A program made the translations under genes and the position numbers. The notes beneath the pieces are model-generated. The model had not been told where the DNA came from, did no database searches, and saw only the letters and a list, made by a program, of their open reading frames with translations. A DNA stretch of 64,000 nt, taken from contig JAOANU010000003.1 of assembly GCA_034387635.1 (NCBI GenBank), forward strand, positions 1,488,001 through 1,552,000, written 5' to 3'. This DNA is from Rhodosporidiobolus odoratus. Lineage: Eukaryota > Basidiomycota > Microbotryomycetes > Sporidiobolales > Sporidiobolaceae. Positions 1 to 9,856 of the stretch are shown piece after piece; within the stretch, counting starts at the first letter, position 1, and every line of letters starts with the position of its first letter.

Positions 1-156
1 CAATTCCTCTGACAGATGAGTTTGTATATCGAGTTTGGCCAGAGTCTGCTTCAAGCGCTCGTCTTGCTCGGCACAGAGCTCGACGATGCGCTCTTTGATC
101 TCGGTGGGCAAGTCGTTAATGGTCACACGGCGTGGCAGAGTCGTAGCGTCGGACAT
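1..156 (-). CDS. F-box-like protein, 5' end only (runs off the window)
   Basis: The minus strand opens with an ATG at 156 and reads through to the window edge (52 codons seen, no stop). The protein begins MSDATTLPRRVTINDLPTEI and continues with KERIVELC, then a charged helix. The pattern LPxEIxxxIxELC is the first helix of an F-box, the Skp1-binding motif of SCF ubiquitin-ligase receptors. Red-yeast genomes carry many such genes, often with leucine-rich C-terminal parts, and four more occur in this window. Only the first helix is visible, so the assignment is tentative; the substrate-binding part lies outside. Confidence 0.5.
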   Translation of the reverse strand, partial: MSDATTLPRRVTINDLPTEIKERIVELCAEQDERLKQTLAKLDIQTHLSEEL

Positions 157-554
157 GGCGATATGAAAGGGGAAAAGTCGAGACGAAAGAAAGGGTTGGC
201 GGGGGTTTGGCGCTGCGGTAGACATGCGTCAGCTGATCAATCGAGGTAGGAAGGAGAAGCTCTACGTACAGGAGAGTTGCGGGAATCTGGCAGAAACAGC
301 GACCTCCTCCACCAAGGAACGAGCGGCCAGGCGACGACGACCGGGTCGGGGTAGCTTGTGGAGACACTGAAGCGTGTACTAGGTATCTTTGGTGCGGCTG
401 CGGGCAGGTACTGGCTCTCGCGAAATCAAGCAAGGTTTGGCACGAAGCGGAGCCGCGCCTCAACTTCAGAGGTTGTTCCTTCCCCACCTCATCACAGTAC
501 GCTGCGCTCAGTCAATCAGCCAACAAGCACGACAGCTGACTGACTAGTCCGTAG
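157..554. promoter_or_regulatory. Divergent intergenic region
   Basis: About 400 bases separate the start of the minus-strand F-box-like gene from the start of the E2 gene. Reading frames inside are short and have no family resemblance. It presumably holds both promoters. I see no clear TATA box or binding site. Confidence 0.4.
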
Positions 555-1651
555 ATGTCCGCCGCCCGCCGCATCACCAAGGAGTACGCTGAACTGCAAG
601 CCGACAGTCCGGCCTATGTCACAGCAGCTCCCGATGAGAGTAATCTGCTTCACTGGGTGCGTTCTGGCCCCTTCTACCGCACCGGCGAGTCTTGACATGT
701 CCTCCCGCAGACTGGCACAATCACCGGCCCTCCCGACTCGTCTTACAAGGGTGAGGCAGCGCTGCCAACAACCTTGTTCCCTTGCTCGCAGCAGCAGTCT
801 AACAAGCTTCCTATGACCACAGGCGGCAAGTTTGGCATCGACATCACCTTCCCCACCGAGTACCCCTTCAAGTAAGCTCGGTACACTGAGTTACCCTCAA
901 GGAAAAGTCGCTGATCTTCTCTCTCCGTCGTGCAGGTCGCCCACAGTGAGCCTACAATCGATGCCAAGGGTCCTTCATCGAGGGTAAAACGCTGACCAGC
1001 TTGATCGAACCGCTCACAGGTCAAGTTCGTACGTTGTGTCCCTCACTCTCTCCCTTTTTGGGGGGGCAATCTCGCTGAAATCCCGCTCCGTAGACTACCC
1101 GCATCTACCATCCCAACGTCACCGATGACGGGGCTATCTGTATCGGCCTGTTGAAGGTGCAACTTGCTTCTCTCTCCCGCCTGTATCGGATCGCTCACCC
1201 TTTCTGTTCTCGGCAGTCTGAGGCATGGAAGCCTTCGACCAAAATTGAGCAGAGTAAAGCTACTTCCCCCAATCTTCTTCCCTTTCCACATGACTGACCA
1301 TCCGCGTTGCAGTTCTCCGCGCGCTTGTACAGCTGCTGCAAGAACCGAACCGTGAGCAGAAGTTTCCTCGAACCTTTCTTCCACCTTCGCTCGCACTGAC
1401 TGGATCGCTTTCCCTGCAGCGGATGACGCCCTCGTTGCCTCCATTGCCGAGGTGTACAACCAAGACCGTGCCGCTTTTACCAAGAACGTGAGCCCATCTC
1501 TCCCATCGTCTGGCTCGCTCCGATCGGTCATGCTGACTGTCCTCCCTGGCGATATTACAGGCGCAAGACTGGGTCAAGAAGGTATGCTTTTGGCTTGATA
1601 CCGCGTCCTCGCTTCTCTTGACCGGCTCTGTTTCCGTAGTTCGCGTCATAA
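555..1651 (+). CDS. Ubiquitin-conjugating enzyme E2 (UBC fold)
   Basis: Spliced reading gives about 149 residues, the size of a minimal E2. It starts MSAARRITKEYAELQADSP at ATG 555 and ends FAS-TAA at 1651. Family landmarks in order are ITGPPDSSYKGG, FPTEYPFK, the HPN motif in RIYHPNV, and the active-site cysteine in GAICIGLLK followed by W and KIEQVLRAL. E2s accept ubiquitin from E1 as a cysteine thioester and pass it on with an E3. The loop after the active-site Cys and the tail resemble the UBE2L3/UbcH7 group more than Ubc4/5, but I cannot fix the subgroup. The gene is extremely intron-rich: about nine introns, including exons of only 10 (936-945) and 9 (1020-1028) bases that restore the invariant YPFKSPTVKFTTRIYHPN stretch exactly. 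It converges with the next gene. Confidence 0.9.
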
Positions 1652-2052
1652 GAATACCTCGAGTCTCTGCTTGTTTTCCTTTCGTACCTTCCTCCTTAAC
1701 CGACGTCCCAAATTCCCAAGTTGTAACCAAGAGCAGCGTTTCCACATCCATTCCCAAAGCCCTTGCGAGACGACGAGAGTGCCCTGCGTCACCCTCGTAT
1801 GTCTGCAGAAACAGATTGCCCCAAGTGGAACTAAGGCAAAGAATACGACACTTAAACCCGCTATCGCCAGACATAGTAAGCCGCCACGACCGCCGCCAAA
1901 AGGTTGAACATCCCGAGTCTGCGGAACGAAGCGTCGCAGAACCCATTTCAACTCAGTCAGTCAACCTTCTCAGGTCAGAAAAAATCGAGCCGGGAAGACG
2001 CACTTCGCACTTCGATTGAACCCTGCCATCATAAGGATACACCATGCGCTTC
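1652..2052. other. Convergent 3' intergenic region
   Basis: About 400 bases between the E2 stop and the phosphatase stop. Open frames on both strands are short and have no recognisable product. It is likely 3' untranslated sequence and terminators of the two converging genes. Confidence 0.4.
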
Positions 2053-3442
2053 CTACGAGTCGATCCAAGAGGAGGCCGATGAGGCGCTTTGTTCGCCAAG
2101 AGGGGTCGATGGGGAAGGGGGAGGAAAAGGGTAGGGAAGATGAGGCGGCTGAGGAAGGGAGGGAGAAGACGGCAGCGACCTAAGAGCGAAGGGACTCAGC
2201 GTCTGACCAGCAGGGACATCGCGTAAGAGGTAGGAAGTAACAGGGGCGGAAAATTTACGGGCTTGTGGTCGCTCATCGTACAGTCCATCACGCTTCGATA
2301 GCTTTTCACCTCGACCTCGTCACCTCCTGCCGATGCGTACAGAACCCTATCTGTCCAGCCCGGTACTCGCTTCTGGAAGCTCGTATACTCGTCTCGCGAA
2401 CCGAGTTTGAACTTGTATGAGGGAGGGTGGGCGATAGGACCTTCCCGTAGGTGGTGCAGGGTGCGCTCGGCGCGGCGTTCTTGCGTGAGTTGGTCGTGTG
2501 AGAGGAGGGTAGAGCAGGCGGAGGACAGTGAGGAGGTAGAAGAGGCAGAAGAGGTCAGGGTGGTGATGTGCTGGGAGAGCAGGTCGAGGGAAAGAGGTGA
2601 AGGCGAGGTGAGGGAAATGCGGTAGTTCAGATCCTGCAGTCCTCCCTTTTGAGTCAGCATCGAAGCGATGAAGAAAGAGAAGGCCTTGCTACGCACCCCG
2701 AAGAAGAATACATTCCCGCTGTCGAACAGCTGCCTCTCCTCGCCCTTCTCTCCAACGAATACCAACCTCTCGACAATGCTCCTCCAATCCTCATTCCTCC
2801 TCCTCACACACTTGTCACTCTGATGCGCCGCCAAATGCGCCGAAACGAACGTCCAGCTGCTCTCCCCTCCTCCGCTGCCTTTTTCTTCGCGCCCCGACTC
2901 AGGCTCGACGAGCGTAACCCGAATCCCCACTGCACCTTTGTTCCCCATCAGCCCCAGTATCCCACATCCTACAGTCGAGACTTGCACATTCCGCACGCGC
3001 TCTGCGACGTCACTTCGAGCATAAACGAGCAAAGCAATCCCGCCTAGCGCTTTCCGGCTCTGGAGCTTGTATCGCCTCGTGCTGTTGGGCTTGGAGGAAG
3101 TCTGCGAGGCAGTGTAGAGAGACTCGAGTGCGGAAAGGAGCTGTTCGTCGTGTTGTTTCAAGGCGGAGTCGGTGAGGCCGGCGAGGGCGAGGTGCTGAAT
3201 TGGAAGAGACGGTGTCAGCATACCAAGGAAGGGTCTCGGTGGGTGATACGTACGAGGGGGATGATCTCCTGGAAGCCCACAGCAACGAACGCCGGCGCAT
3301 CATCGACAATCCTGCCCATCCCACCGCTCGTACCGTCACTAAAGGCAGGAATGAGCCATGCGCAGGGGTTGCCTTGCGAGTGGTGGTGACCCTTAGCGAG
3401 GTGTCCATTGTAGGTCGCACAAGCAACGGTGTAAGCAGACAT
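2053..3442 (-). CDS. Inositol-polyphosphate 5-phosphatase
   Basis: The start ATG at 3442 gives MSAYTVACATYNGHL, matching the first strand of the 5-phosphatase fold (usual T/WNV-G). In order follow GFQEIIPL (catalytic Glu), the block GNKGAVGIRV, FVSAHLAAH, then FFFG joined to DLNYRI after removal of a 63-base in-frame intron, then PGWTDRVLY and SDHKP. These are all the signature boxes of the Mg-dependent enzymes that remove the 5-phosphate from PI(4,5)P2 or soluble inositol phosphates. It is a stand-alone catalytic domain of about 430 residues, without Sac1, SH2 or RhoGAP parts. The 3' end has two readings: a last intron starting GTAAAT after SDHKP gives SDHKPTLSPFALRS and a stop at 2053 (preferred); without it translation stops at 2196. 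Confidence 0.88.
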
Positions 3443-3767
3443 CGAGCGGTTGTGGCAGAATGGGGAGCGAGAAAAGCAGGTCAAACGATGACGGCGCGAG
3501 GCGGTGCACTGCCACCGAAAATGTCAAAAATGTTGGTGGGCGGATGTGTTGTTCATGCTAGAGACTGCTACAGACTATTTGCGCTACGTGGGAAGAGAGT
3601 ACATGCGGCATCCGACAGGACGAGAGGAAACGATGATGGGGGAAGAGATTGATATTGAAAGAATCGAGGATGAAGAATAAGATGGAGACAACGACAAGAC
3701 GAGCAGTACAGTAAGACGAAGCCAAGGCAAGTAGGTCAAGAGAAAGTAAGGAAGGCAGGGTGATATG
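3443..3767. promoter_or_regulatory. Promoter of the 5-phosphatase and 3' region of GID4
   Basis: About 325 bases between two minus-strand genes. No supported coding frame. The half next to 3767 is rich in GA on the plus strand (CT on the coding strand). I see no defined regulatory motif. Confidence 0.35.
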
Positions 3768-5368
3768 TCACCGGAAAGAAAACTGCGCAGATCCGCCTTG
3801 CGTCGTCGGAACGTATCGCAGCGACAGTTCCTGGTAAGGGGAAGCACTGGCGTGGAAGTAGAACTGATCGTAAGGGCAAAGTGTTATCAGCTTAGGTCAA
3901 GCTGTAGGCGCCGAAGAAAAACTCACGCCTGAGATGGTAGCATCTGTCCAACTCGTCAGTCCCCGATCGTCGGTCCCTGCATCTTCCTCCCTCTGATCCT
4001 CCGAGATGCTGTACTCATTTCTATGCGCATGTGCAGTCCGACCCCGAGTCTGAGCAACAAAACCGGCTGCGTCGCTGTTCATTCTCCGCAGGTTCGGGAG
4101 AAGGGGAGGCACAGACGAGGCGGGCCAGGTCGCTGCGGCCGTTGATTCGGAGAGGGGTGATAGGGTGACGAGAGGCGGAAGCTGGGGCGCAGTAGCAGGG
4201 GAAGGATCGGGATGAGGCGACTCCGCGGGCAACTCGCTTGCGAAGGTCATGTCGAGTTCGACGGTTTCGAGTTTGGGTGTCGCGACCTCTGTGGGCGGCG
4301 GCGTCGTGGCAGCATCCAACGGCGGCGTGGACAGAGAGGCAGAGGCAGAAGAGGTGGAAGCGGGTAAAGCGGTGGAAGCGGGTAAAGCGGATGACGAGGA
4401 AGAGGCGATCGGCGAAGTCGCGAACGAGGAAAGGTCGATGAACGAGGGCGGCGAGGTCGGCTGAACTAGGTTGACTCGTAGTGGTGAGGCGTCGAAGCTG
4501 AGGGAGACTGAAGAGGTGAAGCGAGATTGCGTGGAAAGGGAGGAAGAGCTGTTGGCGAGCAAGGTGGACGAGGAACGGCGAGCTCGGAAACCAGGTCGGG
4601 GTGCGGGTGAGATGCCGCGGTGAGGAGACCCACTCGAGTTGGAAGGAGAAGAGGCGGGTTCCATATCGAGGCAGCAGTAATAAAAGCCTGCAAACGACGC
4701 GCCATGTATAGACTCGGAAAGTCGGTGCTGCCCTTCCACCCCGACCACAAATTTCTCCTTCCACCGCATGAAGAGCTGAGGCTGATTCCGCGAGTCCTGC
4801 AGGTTGGCCTCGGAGCCTACAAGCTGGGTATCGAGGCGGTTGCGGGTAAAAGCTGGGAACCTGCGCCAATGCTTGAAGTCGTCTAGCGGGTTTGCCCCGT
4901 ACTTGCCTGTCTTGAAGCCAGGCAGTCCTTCTGCGCCAATGATCTCCCCTCTACAGACCAATGACGTTGCAGTGCGAGGTGGGGCAGAAGGAAAAGGAGC
5001 AAGCGGAAAGAAAAGGCGCGATGAGAATCTTTCAGCAGCAATTCAAGGGTAGGGGCGCACTCGAAGAATGTGACCAGACTATCTAGCTCCGGCGTCAACC
5101 CCTTGATCTCGAGCGTTCCGCACATCGTACCGCAATTGAGGTCGACGCTGCAACAACCCCTGTTCAGCCGCGAATCCGCCTCGGAAAACAAGCAAGCTCA
5201 CGTGTTGACCTTGACCACGACCTCGTAGCTGTTCCTACCGCTGCGTTGTACGCCTGCCCATGTTGCGCCAGGGTGAAGTGGCCCTCGGGATGTGGGGGGA
5301 GCCGGGGGGCTGAAAGCGGTAGGCGACAGGAGCGGGTCTTGATCAGAGTGTCGCTGAACGTGCAGCAT
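3768..5368 (-). CDS. GID4: Gid4/Vid24, substrate receptor of the GID/CTLH ubiquitin ligase
   Basis: Gid4 binds Pro/N-degron substrates such as gluconeogenic enzymes for ubiquitination. Reading from ATG 5368 (MLHVQRHSDQ) gives LHPGATWAGVQRSGRNSYEV, VDLNCGTMCGTLEIKGLTPE, VTFFEGEIIG, FKHWRRFPAF, LFMRWKEKF and HGASFAGFYYCCLD. Every one of these has a counterpart in the Gid4 beta-barrel (PGSxFxGxQxSxxxSY, CGYLxIxGLT, TFFEGEII, KHWGKF, FMRWKExF, GASFAGFYY). The domain closes only in the last exon with ATISGFYFHASASPYQEL, equal to the canonical ISGYYYH-SExxQSL end. Between the last two blocks sits a Ser/Pro/Thr-rich insertion of roughly 240 residues. Junctions at FFE|GEIIG and ATISG|FYFH restore family sequence. 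A 5' exon upstream of 5368 is possible, since the frame stays open to about 5450. Confidence 0.9.
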
Positions 5369-5880
5369 TCTTCTCGTCGCTGCCGTAGAGTGGGCTCTGG
5401 AAAAGGTAGCGAAAGGTGGCCGAGAAGGCCAATTATATGATGATGAGGATGCCGAACCGGACTGGCAGGAGACGAATTGGCTGAGATCGGGTCGTCGTGT
5501 ATACAGGTGTTACAGGTCGTGCAGAAGCTCAGAAGCGGTGGTAGTTACGCCGAGAGCACGAGGTACGGACAGAAAGCGGCGCGAGATGACTTGCCGTTCC
5601 CGGAGGGATTACCGTCGGACGCTTCAGCCTCAGTGAGTAGGACTCGACCGTGACAGGTGGCAGGGATCGCTTCTATGTCGGCAGTCGCACAGCTTCTCGG
5701 GCTGCGCTCGCACGCTCTCAGAAGCGAGATACGAGATCAAGCGACTTTATTTTCCTTTTCTTCCCTGGCGAGTACTCTGTCCTCCCTGTGCGCCGCTCAC
5801 GCACAAAGCCCCGCCCAGCACGGAGTCACGTACCGGAAAGCTCTATGCATCGTCCCGCCCTTTCTTCTCCATTTTCCCGG
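5369..5880. promoter_or_regulatory. Region upstream of GID4 and downstream of the GH43 gene
   Basis: About 510 bases between two minus-strand genes. The part next to 5368 is open in the Gid4 frame to about 5450 and might be an upstream exon; beyond that there are stops in all useful frames. No RNA gene or repeat seen. Confidence 0.35.
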
Positions 5881-7698
5881 CTACAGAGCCAGATAATTCA
5901 GCCCCATCATTGCCTTTGTCGGTTCACTTGGCTCGTTGGTATAATGGTGATAGACGAGTAAGACACCGTCATCGTCCACAAGTAGAGATTGTCCTGCGAG
6001 CGAGCGAAAGCATGAGCGTGAGCACGAGGACGTATGGGCAACTGAGGCTCGGAACGCTTGAAGCGCTTACCTCCCGGTCCATAGATGTCGTCGTGTGAGT
6101 CCATAAGCAGAGTCCCTGCCCCGTCGAGCGCTTTCTTGCCTTCGCTGTCATAGTATGGACCGAGGAGGGAGGCAGAAGTCACAACGCGCACTGAGTGAGA
6201 CAGGATGGTCAGCTTGGCGGCGGGTCGCAGGAAGAGAATGGACAAGTATACTGTTGTAGTTCGAGCTTGTACCGTTGCAGCAGACGTCCCATGAGCTGTG
6301 GAGTAAGCCGGTGCGGTGAGCGGAGCTTTTCCAGGAGAAGGAAGAAAAGGCAGGAAACAGGGTGAAGACGAACGTGAATAGGTAGAACCCATCCTTAGTC
6401 TAGGTGGGACGAACAAAGCAGAGTCAGTATGATCTGCATATGGAGGGCTTTTTGTGGCCGAAGAGGAGACGGGGAGAAACATCAGCGCACCTCGTACAAA
6501 AACGCGGCCTCGATTACACCGGCGCCTGGTCGTTTGGCCAAGTTCGTATAGTCCTTCTTATCTTTCGAGACGAGCATACCGGTCGAGGCATCAACAGTGG
6601 CGATAAAGATGCCGTCCCAGTACGAGCCCCAGGTGAGGTACTGCGAGCCGTTGGAATGGACGAAAAGGCTACGGCGCGATTGACGAGGGAAAGTCAGTGA
6701 GCGTGAGAGAGACTCGCGCAGAGAGGCAGCTCACTGTGCATCGATCTTTGTACGAGAAAGAAGGTAGTAGGTCATGCAAAAGGAGAGAAATGCCTGTCAG
6801 CAAAGATTGGAGGAAAGCGAAACGAAGGAACGCACAGCATTGTATGGGTCGCCTTCCACACTTTCCACCACCAAGCCCTTATCAGTCCAGCTCCCGGGCA
6901 TTCCCGTCGAAGACGTTGCCTGTGAGACGAGGTTCAGCTTCAACAGTCCGCAACAGCTAATACGACACGGGAGGAAAAGCTCACGAGATAGATGGCCGAT
7001 ATCTGCGTACCAAACTGCGACACGCAGTAGTACATCAAGTACTGTCCATCGACATAGGAGAGGTCGCTGAGGTCATTCAAGCGTGAGCATGGCGTGTCTG
7101 GAGAGCACAGGCAATGAAAAGAATGAGACTAACGGTGCCCAGGCATCTTTGTTCCCTGCTCTGGCCAGCGCGTCGGCAGGTAGACCATCCGGAAAGGCGT
7201 CGCCGGCGGCGGTCCAATGCAAGCGGTCGGTACTGTGGCATCGAAGTATGAGTAACAGCTAAAAGGCAGGCGGAGAGCCGTCGTAGGCTCGGGTATGGAA
7301 GCATGAGGCATGGAGGTCGGGCCAATACTGGGGCTGAAGGGAGAACAGGGACGCACGAGGTCTTTATAGGAATCTTGGAACCACTACAACACGCAGACGG
7401 AAGCAAGAAAGATTCCGCAAGGTCAGCACATCCTCCTTCCTGCAGAACAGTTGAAGAGCTCACGTTCCAGCTACGATATACGTCCCTTCAGGCGTCTTGA
7501 CCATTGAAGGGTCTTGCTGTAGAATTACAAACAAGGCCGTCAGCATCTTGATGAAAACGTGTCCCTAGGACAAGCGCACTTTAGGTGGGTGAAGGTAGGA
7601 CACACCACCTCATAGTCGCCCGTCATCTCGGCTGGTCGAGGGTAGCCCGCCAGCGCCATGGTGACGGCCGTCAAGGCCAGAATGCCGCTCACAAGCAT
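5881..7698 (-). CDS. Secreted glycoside hydrolase family 43, probable endo-1,5-alpha-L-arabinanase
   Basis: ATG 7698 gives MLVSGILALTAVTMALAG, a good signal peptide. Spliced blocks then follow the GH43 five-bladed propeller: QDPSMVKTPEGTYIVAGT (catalytic base Asp in the DPS motif), LHWTAAGDAFPDG, KDAWAPDLSYVDGQYLMYYC (WAPDL motif), VSQFGTQISAIYL, STGMPGSWTDKGLVV, SLFVHSNGSQYLTWGS, GAGVIEAAFLYE (catalytic acid Glu), DGFYLFTSWDVCC, ASLLGPYYDSEGKKAL and GPGGQSLLVDDDGVLLVYHH. This order and the GPYxDxxG and GPGG motifs fit arabinan-cleaving enzymes that act on plant pectin side chains. At least eight short introns. The reading stops at TAG (5881) after LNYLAL, slightly before the W-containing C-terminus common in the family, so the 3' end may be one exon longer. 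The signal peptide implies secretion. Confidence 0.87.
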
Positions 7699-8193
7699 GC
7701 GTTACTTTGTCGAGGAGACGGAGGAGGGGCACGAAGGGTGTCTCAGGCAGGCGACGAGCGTGCGCGAAAGAGCTCCAGCAAAGACGGTGGAAGCGGACTC
7801 GAGGGAAACGCTGAACCGGAAGCCAAGCAGGACTGGAGAACGCAATAGCGGGTCCGCGGAAGGCTGACGGACGTTCCGAAGTAACGAGGCGAGCGCCGAC
7901 CCCCGTCCGTACGCGATCGTATGTGGTAGACGCTCCATGTCAAAGCTGCAGCGGACGAACGGACGCGGGAGGACGGTGAGACGTGGGGGAAGATGATGAT
8001 GAAGCGAGGCGAGGGGAACGACCATGATGCCGGGGCTCGTGCCATCTGTTGATAGAGACCTGGCGGTAGCTTGTCGACTCAACCTGGCATTGCACCGGTG
8101 CGCAGGCCAAAGCAGGAGATGTAGCGGCGAGTTGAACGTTGCTCCCCTCGTCGTCTCATGAGTTGCCGTTCTGGTGTGTGTAACCTTTGAACT
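7699..8193. promoter_or_regulatory. Divergent promoter region, GH43 gene / SRP receptor beta
   Basis: About 495 bases between two head-to-head genes. No conserved coding frame; presumably both promoters and 5' untranslated regions. I see no firm regulatory motif. Confidence 0.4.
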
Positions 8194-9613
8194 ATGCTAC
8201 CTCGACAACCGTTCCAGCCTCAAGATGGCATACAACCACCTCCGCAAGCCCAAGCCTCCAACCTCTTCGACCTCCCCTCCTCCTCCTTCAGCTTCCTCCG
8301 ACTCTTTCTCTCCCTCAACGTCCTCCTCATCTTCCTCCTCGTAGCCGCTTGGAAACGCGCATCTCCAATCGCAGTGAAAGCAAGACGAAAGGGAACTTCG
8401 ACCGTACTGCTCGTAGGGCCCCTGGCCAGTGGGAAGACGGCTTTGTTTTCAAAGGTTCGCTCGCTCTGCGATCAAATCTCTTCTTCCCAGTCAGGCTCAC
8501 GGCACTCTCGCTCTCCGTAGCTGGTATACGGCAATGCAACGCAAACCCACACGAGCATCAAGGAGAACGAAGGGCTCGTCAAGGCAAAGTGGGGGGCCGG
8601 CGAGTCCGAGCAAGACGGCGAGAAAGCCCGTTCGGTGCCAAAAGACGGAGAAGAGGTCCGTGGCTTCCTCGCGCAACCAGAGTCGTACTCACGACTTGTC
8701 CCTTCGTGCAGCCTCCCGCGGTTCCCTTGTCAACCCCGCTGCACCTCGTCGACCTGCCCGGACACCCTCGTCTTCGCACCCGATCCCTTGCGCAGTACCT
8801 TCCGGCGGCGGACGGCATTGTCTTTGCTGTTGACGCGTCCTCGGGCTTGACGGGGAAGAATGCGCGGGATGCTGGAGAGTAAGTCGAGGTTTTCAACTAC
8901 CTGTGCCATTCTTACCTCTGCATGCCGAATCCGCGTCGCTCTGACTTGGCTGCCGCAGTTGGTCATGCAGGCAATTGCAGTCGCTGATACCGCTTCCCTG
9001 CAGACATTTTCACATCCTCCTCTCCCTCCTCGCCTCCCTTTCCCTCCGTCGATCGATCCTGCCTCCAATCCTGATCCTCCTGACCAAATCCGATCTCCTC
9101 TCAGCCTCTTCTTCAGCACCTTCCTCCTCCACCGCCTCCCCCTCTAGCAAGATCAAATCCCCGACCCTGGCCCTAGACCGGGCCAAACAATCCCTCCTCC
9201 GCGAACTCGAGCGTCGACGACTCGCTGCCACCGGTTCGGGCGGCAGCACTCCTTCTTCTGTTTCGACTGGGCGGCTGAGCGCAGGCGCAAAACTGGAAGG
9301 GCTGGAAGCGATCCCAGGCGGCGCTTCCAACGGCGGTGGGGGAGCGATCCAATCCCTCCTTGCTGCCGTGGGACTCTCAGCACCGTCGTCCTCGTTCTCT
9401 ACGTCGCAGGACTCGAGGGGAGAAGTTTCAGCAGGTCTCCCGAGTGACGAAGGCGAAGTTCTTTCCAATGAGGATGTGTTTGGGTTTGAAGGGCCAGTCG
9501 AGTGGGAGAAATTGGAGAGGGCGGTAGGGAACCAGATTGGGTGGGCTTTGGGCAGTGTCAAGATGGGAAAGGATGGGGTTGGGGAGGTGTGGGAATTTGT
9601 CGAGGGGTTGTAG
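8194..9613 (+). CDS. SRP102: Signal recognition particle receptor subunit beta
   Basis: This small GTPase anchors the SRP receptor in the ER membrane and helps dock ribosome-nascent chain complexes. From ATG 8194 the protein has a cytosolic or lumenal stretch of about 30 residues, one membrane segment (FLSLNVLLIFLLVAAW), then the P-loop VLLVGPLASGKTALF (G1). Spliced exons continue with LVYGNATQTHTSIKENEG (switch region), HLVDLPGHPRLR (G3, DxPG), DGIVFAVDASSG and LILLTKSDLL (G4, TKSD). The C-terminal third contains a Gly/Ser-rich linker and ends GDVWEFVEGL-like (GVGEVWEFVEGL), as in other SR-beta proteins. About 375 residues, longer than yeast Srp102 because of the linker. Three introns. Order and spacing of the G motifs make the call firm. 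Confidence 0.9.
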
Positions 9614-9856
9614 TGCGTCTCGTTGTGGGTGGAAAGGAAAGGAAAGGAAAACCTTGGTTGTCTGCTTGCTACGCTGTTGCCCAGGTTCGTTCGTCGCTGT
9701 CCTGACGAACGCATTCGTGCTACGCTCCGGGCTGACTCAGCTTGACCGGGCTTTGTAGCTCGCTCGAAAGTCGCTCGAAAGAGCGGATTTGGTCTTCGTC
9801 CGTCCGCTTCCTTCGCTCTAGCTGTTCTCGCTCGTCCCGCGGTTGAGTAGGTTAGT
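9614..9856. other. Intergenic region between two plus-strand genes
   Basis: About 240 bases, with a repeated GCTCGAAAGTCGCTCGAAAG stretch near 9760. No coding frame supported; it should hold the SRP102 terminator and the promoter of the WD40 gene. Confidence 0.35.

Noticed and set aside
4021..4869. 280-codon minus-strand frame inside GID4
   Set aside because: Overlaps the Gid4 frame that contains FMRWKEKF and GASFAGFYY; the alternative frame has no family features.
5928..5958. tRNA-like 5' half (ggctcgttggtataatggt, like the start of tRNA-Pro)
   Set aside because: No matching acceptor 3' strand, T-loop or anticodon stem follows within 100 bases, and the minus strand here encodes the conserved end of the GH43 enzyme.
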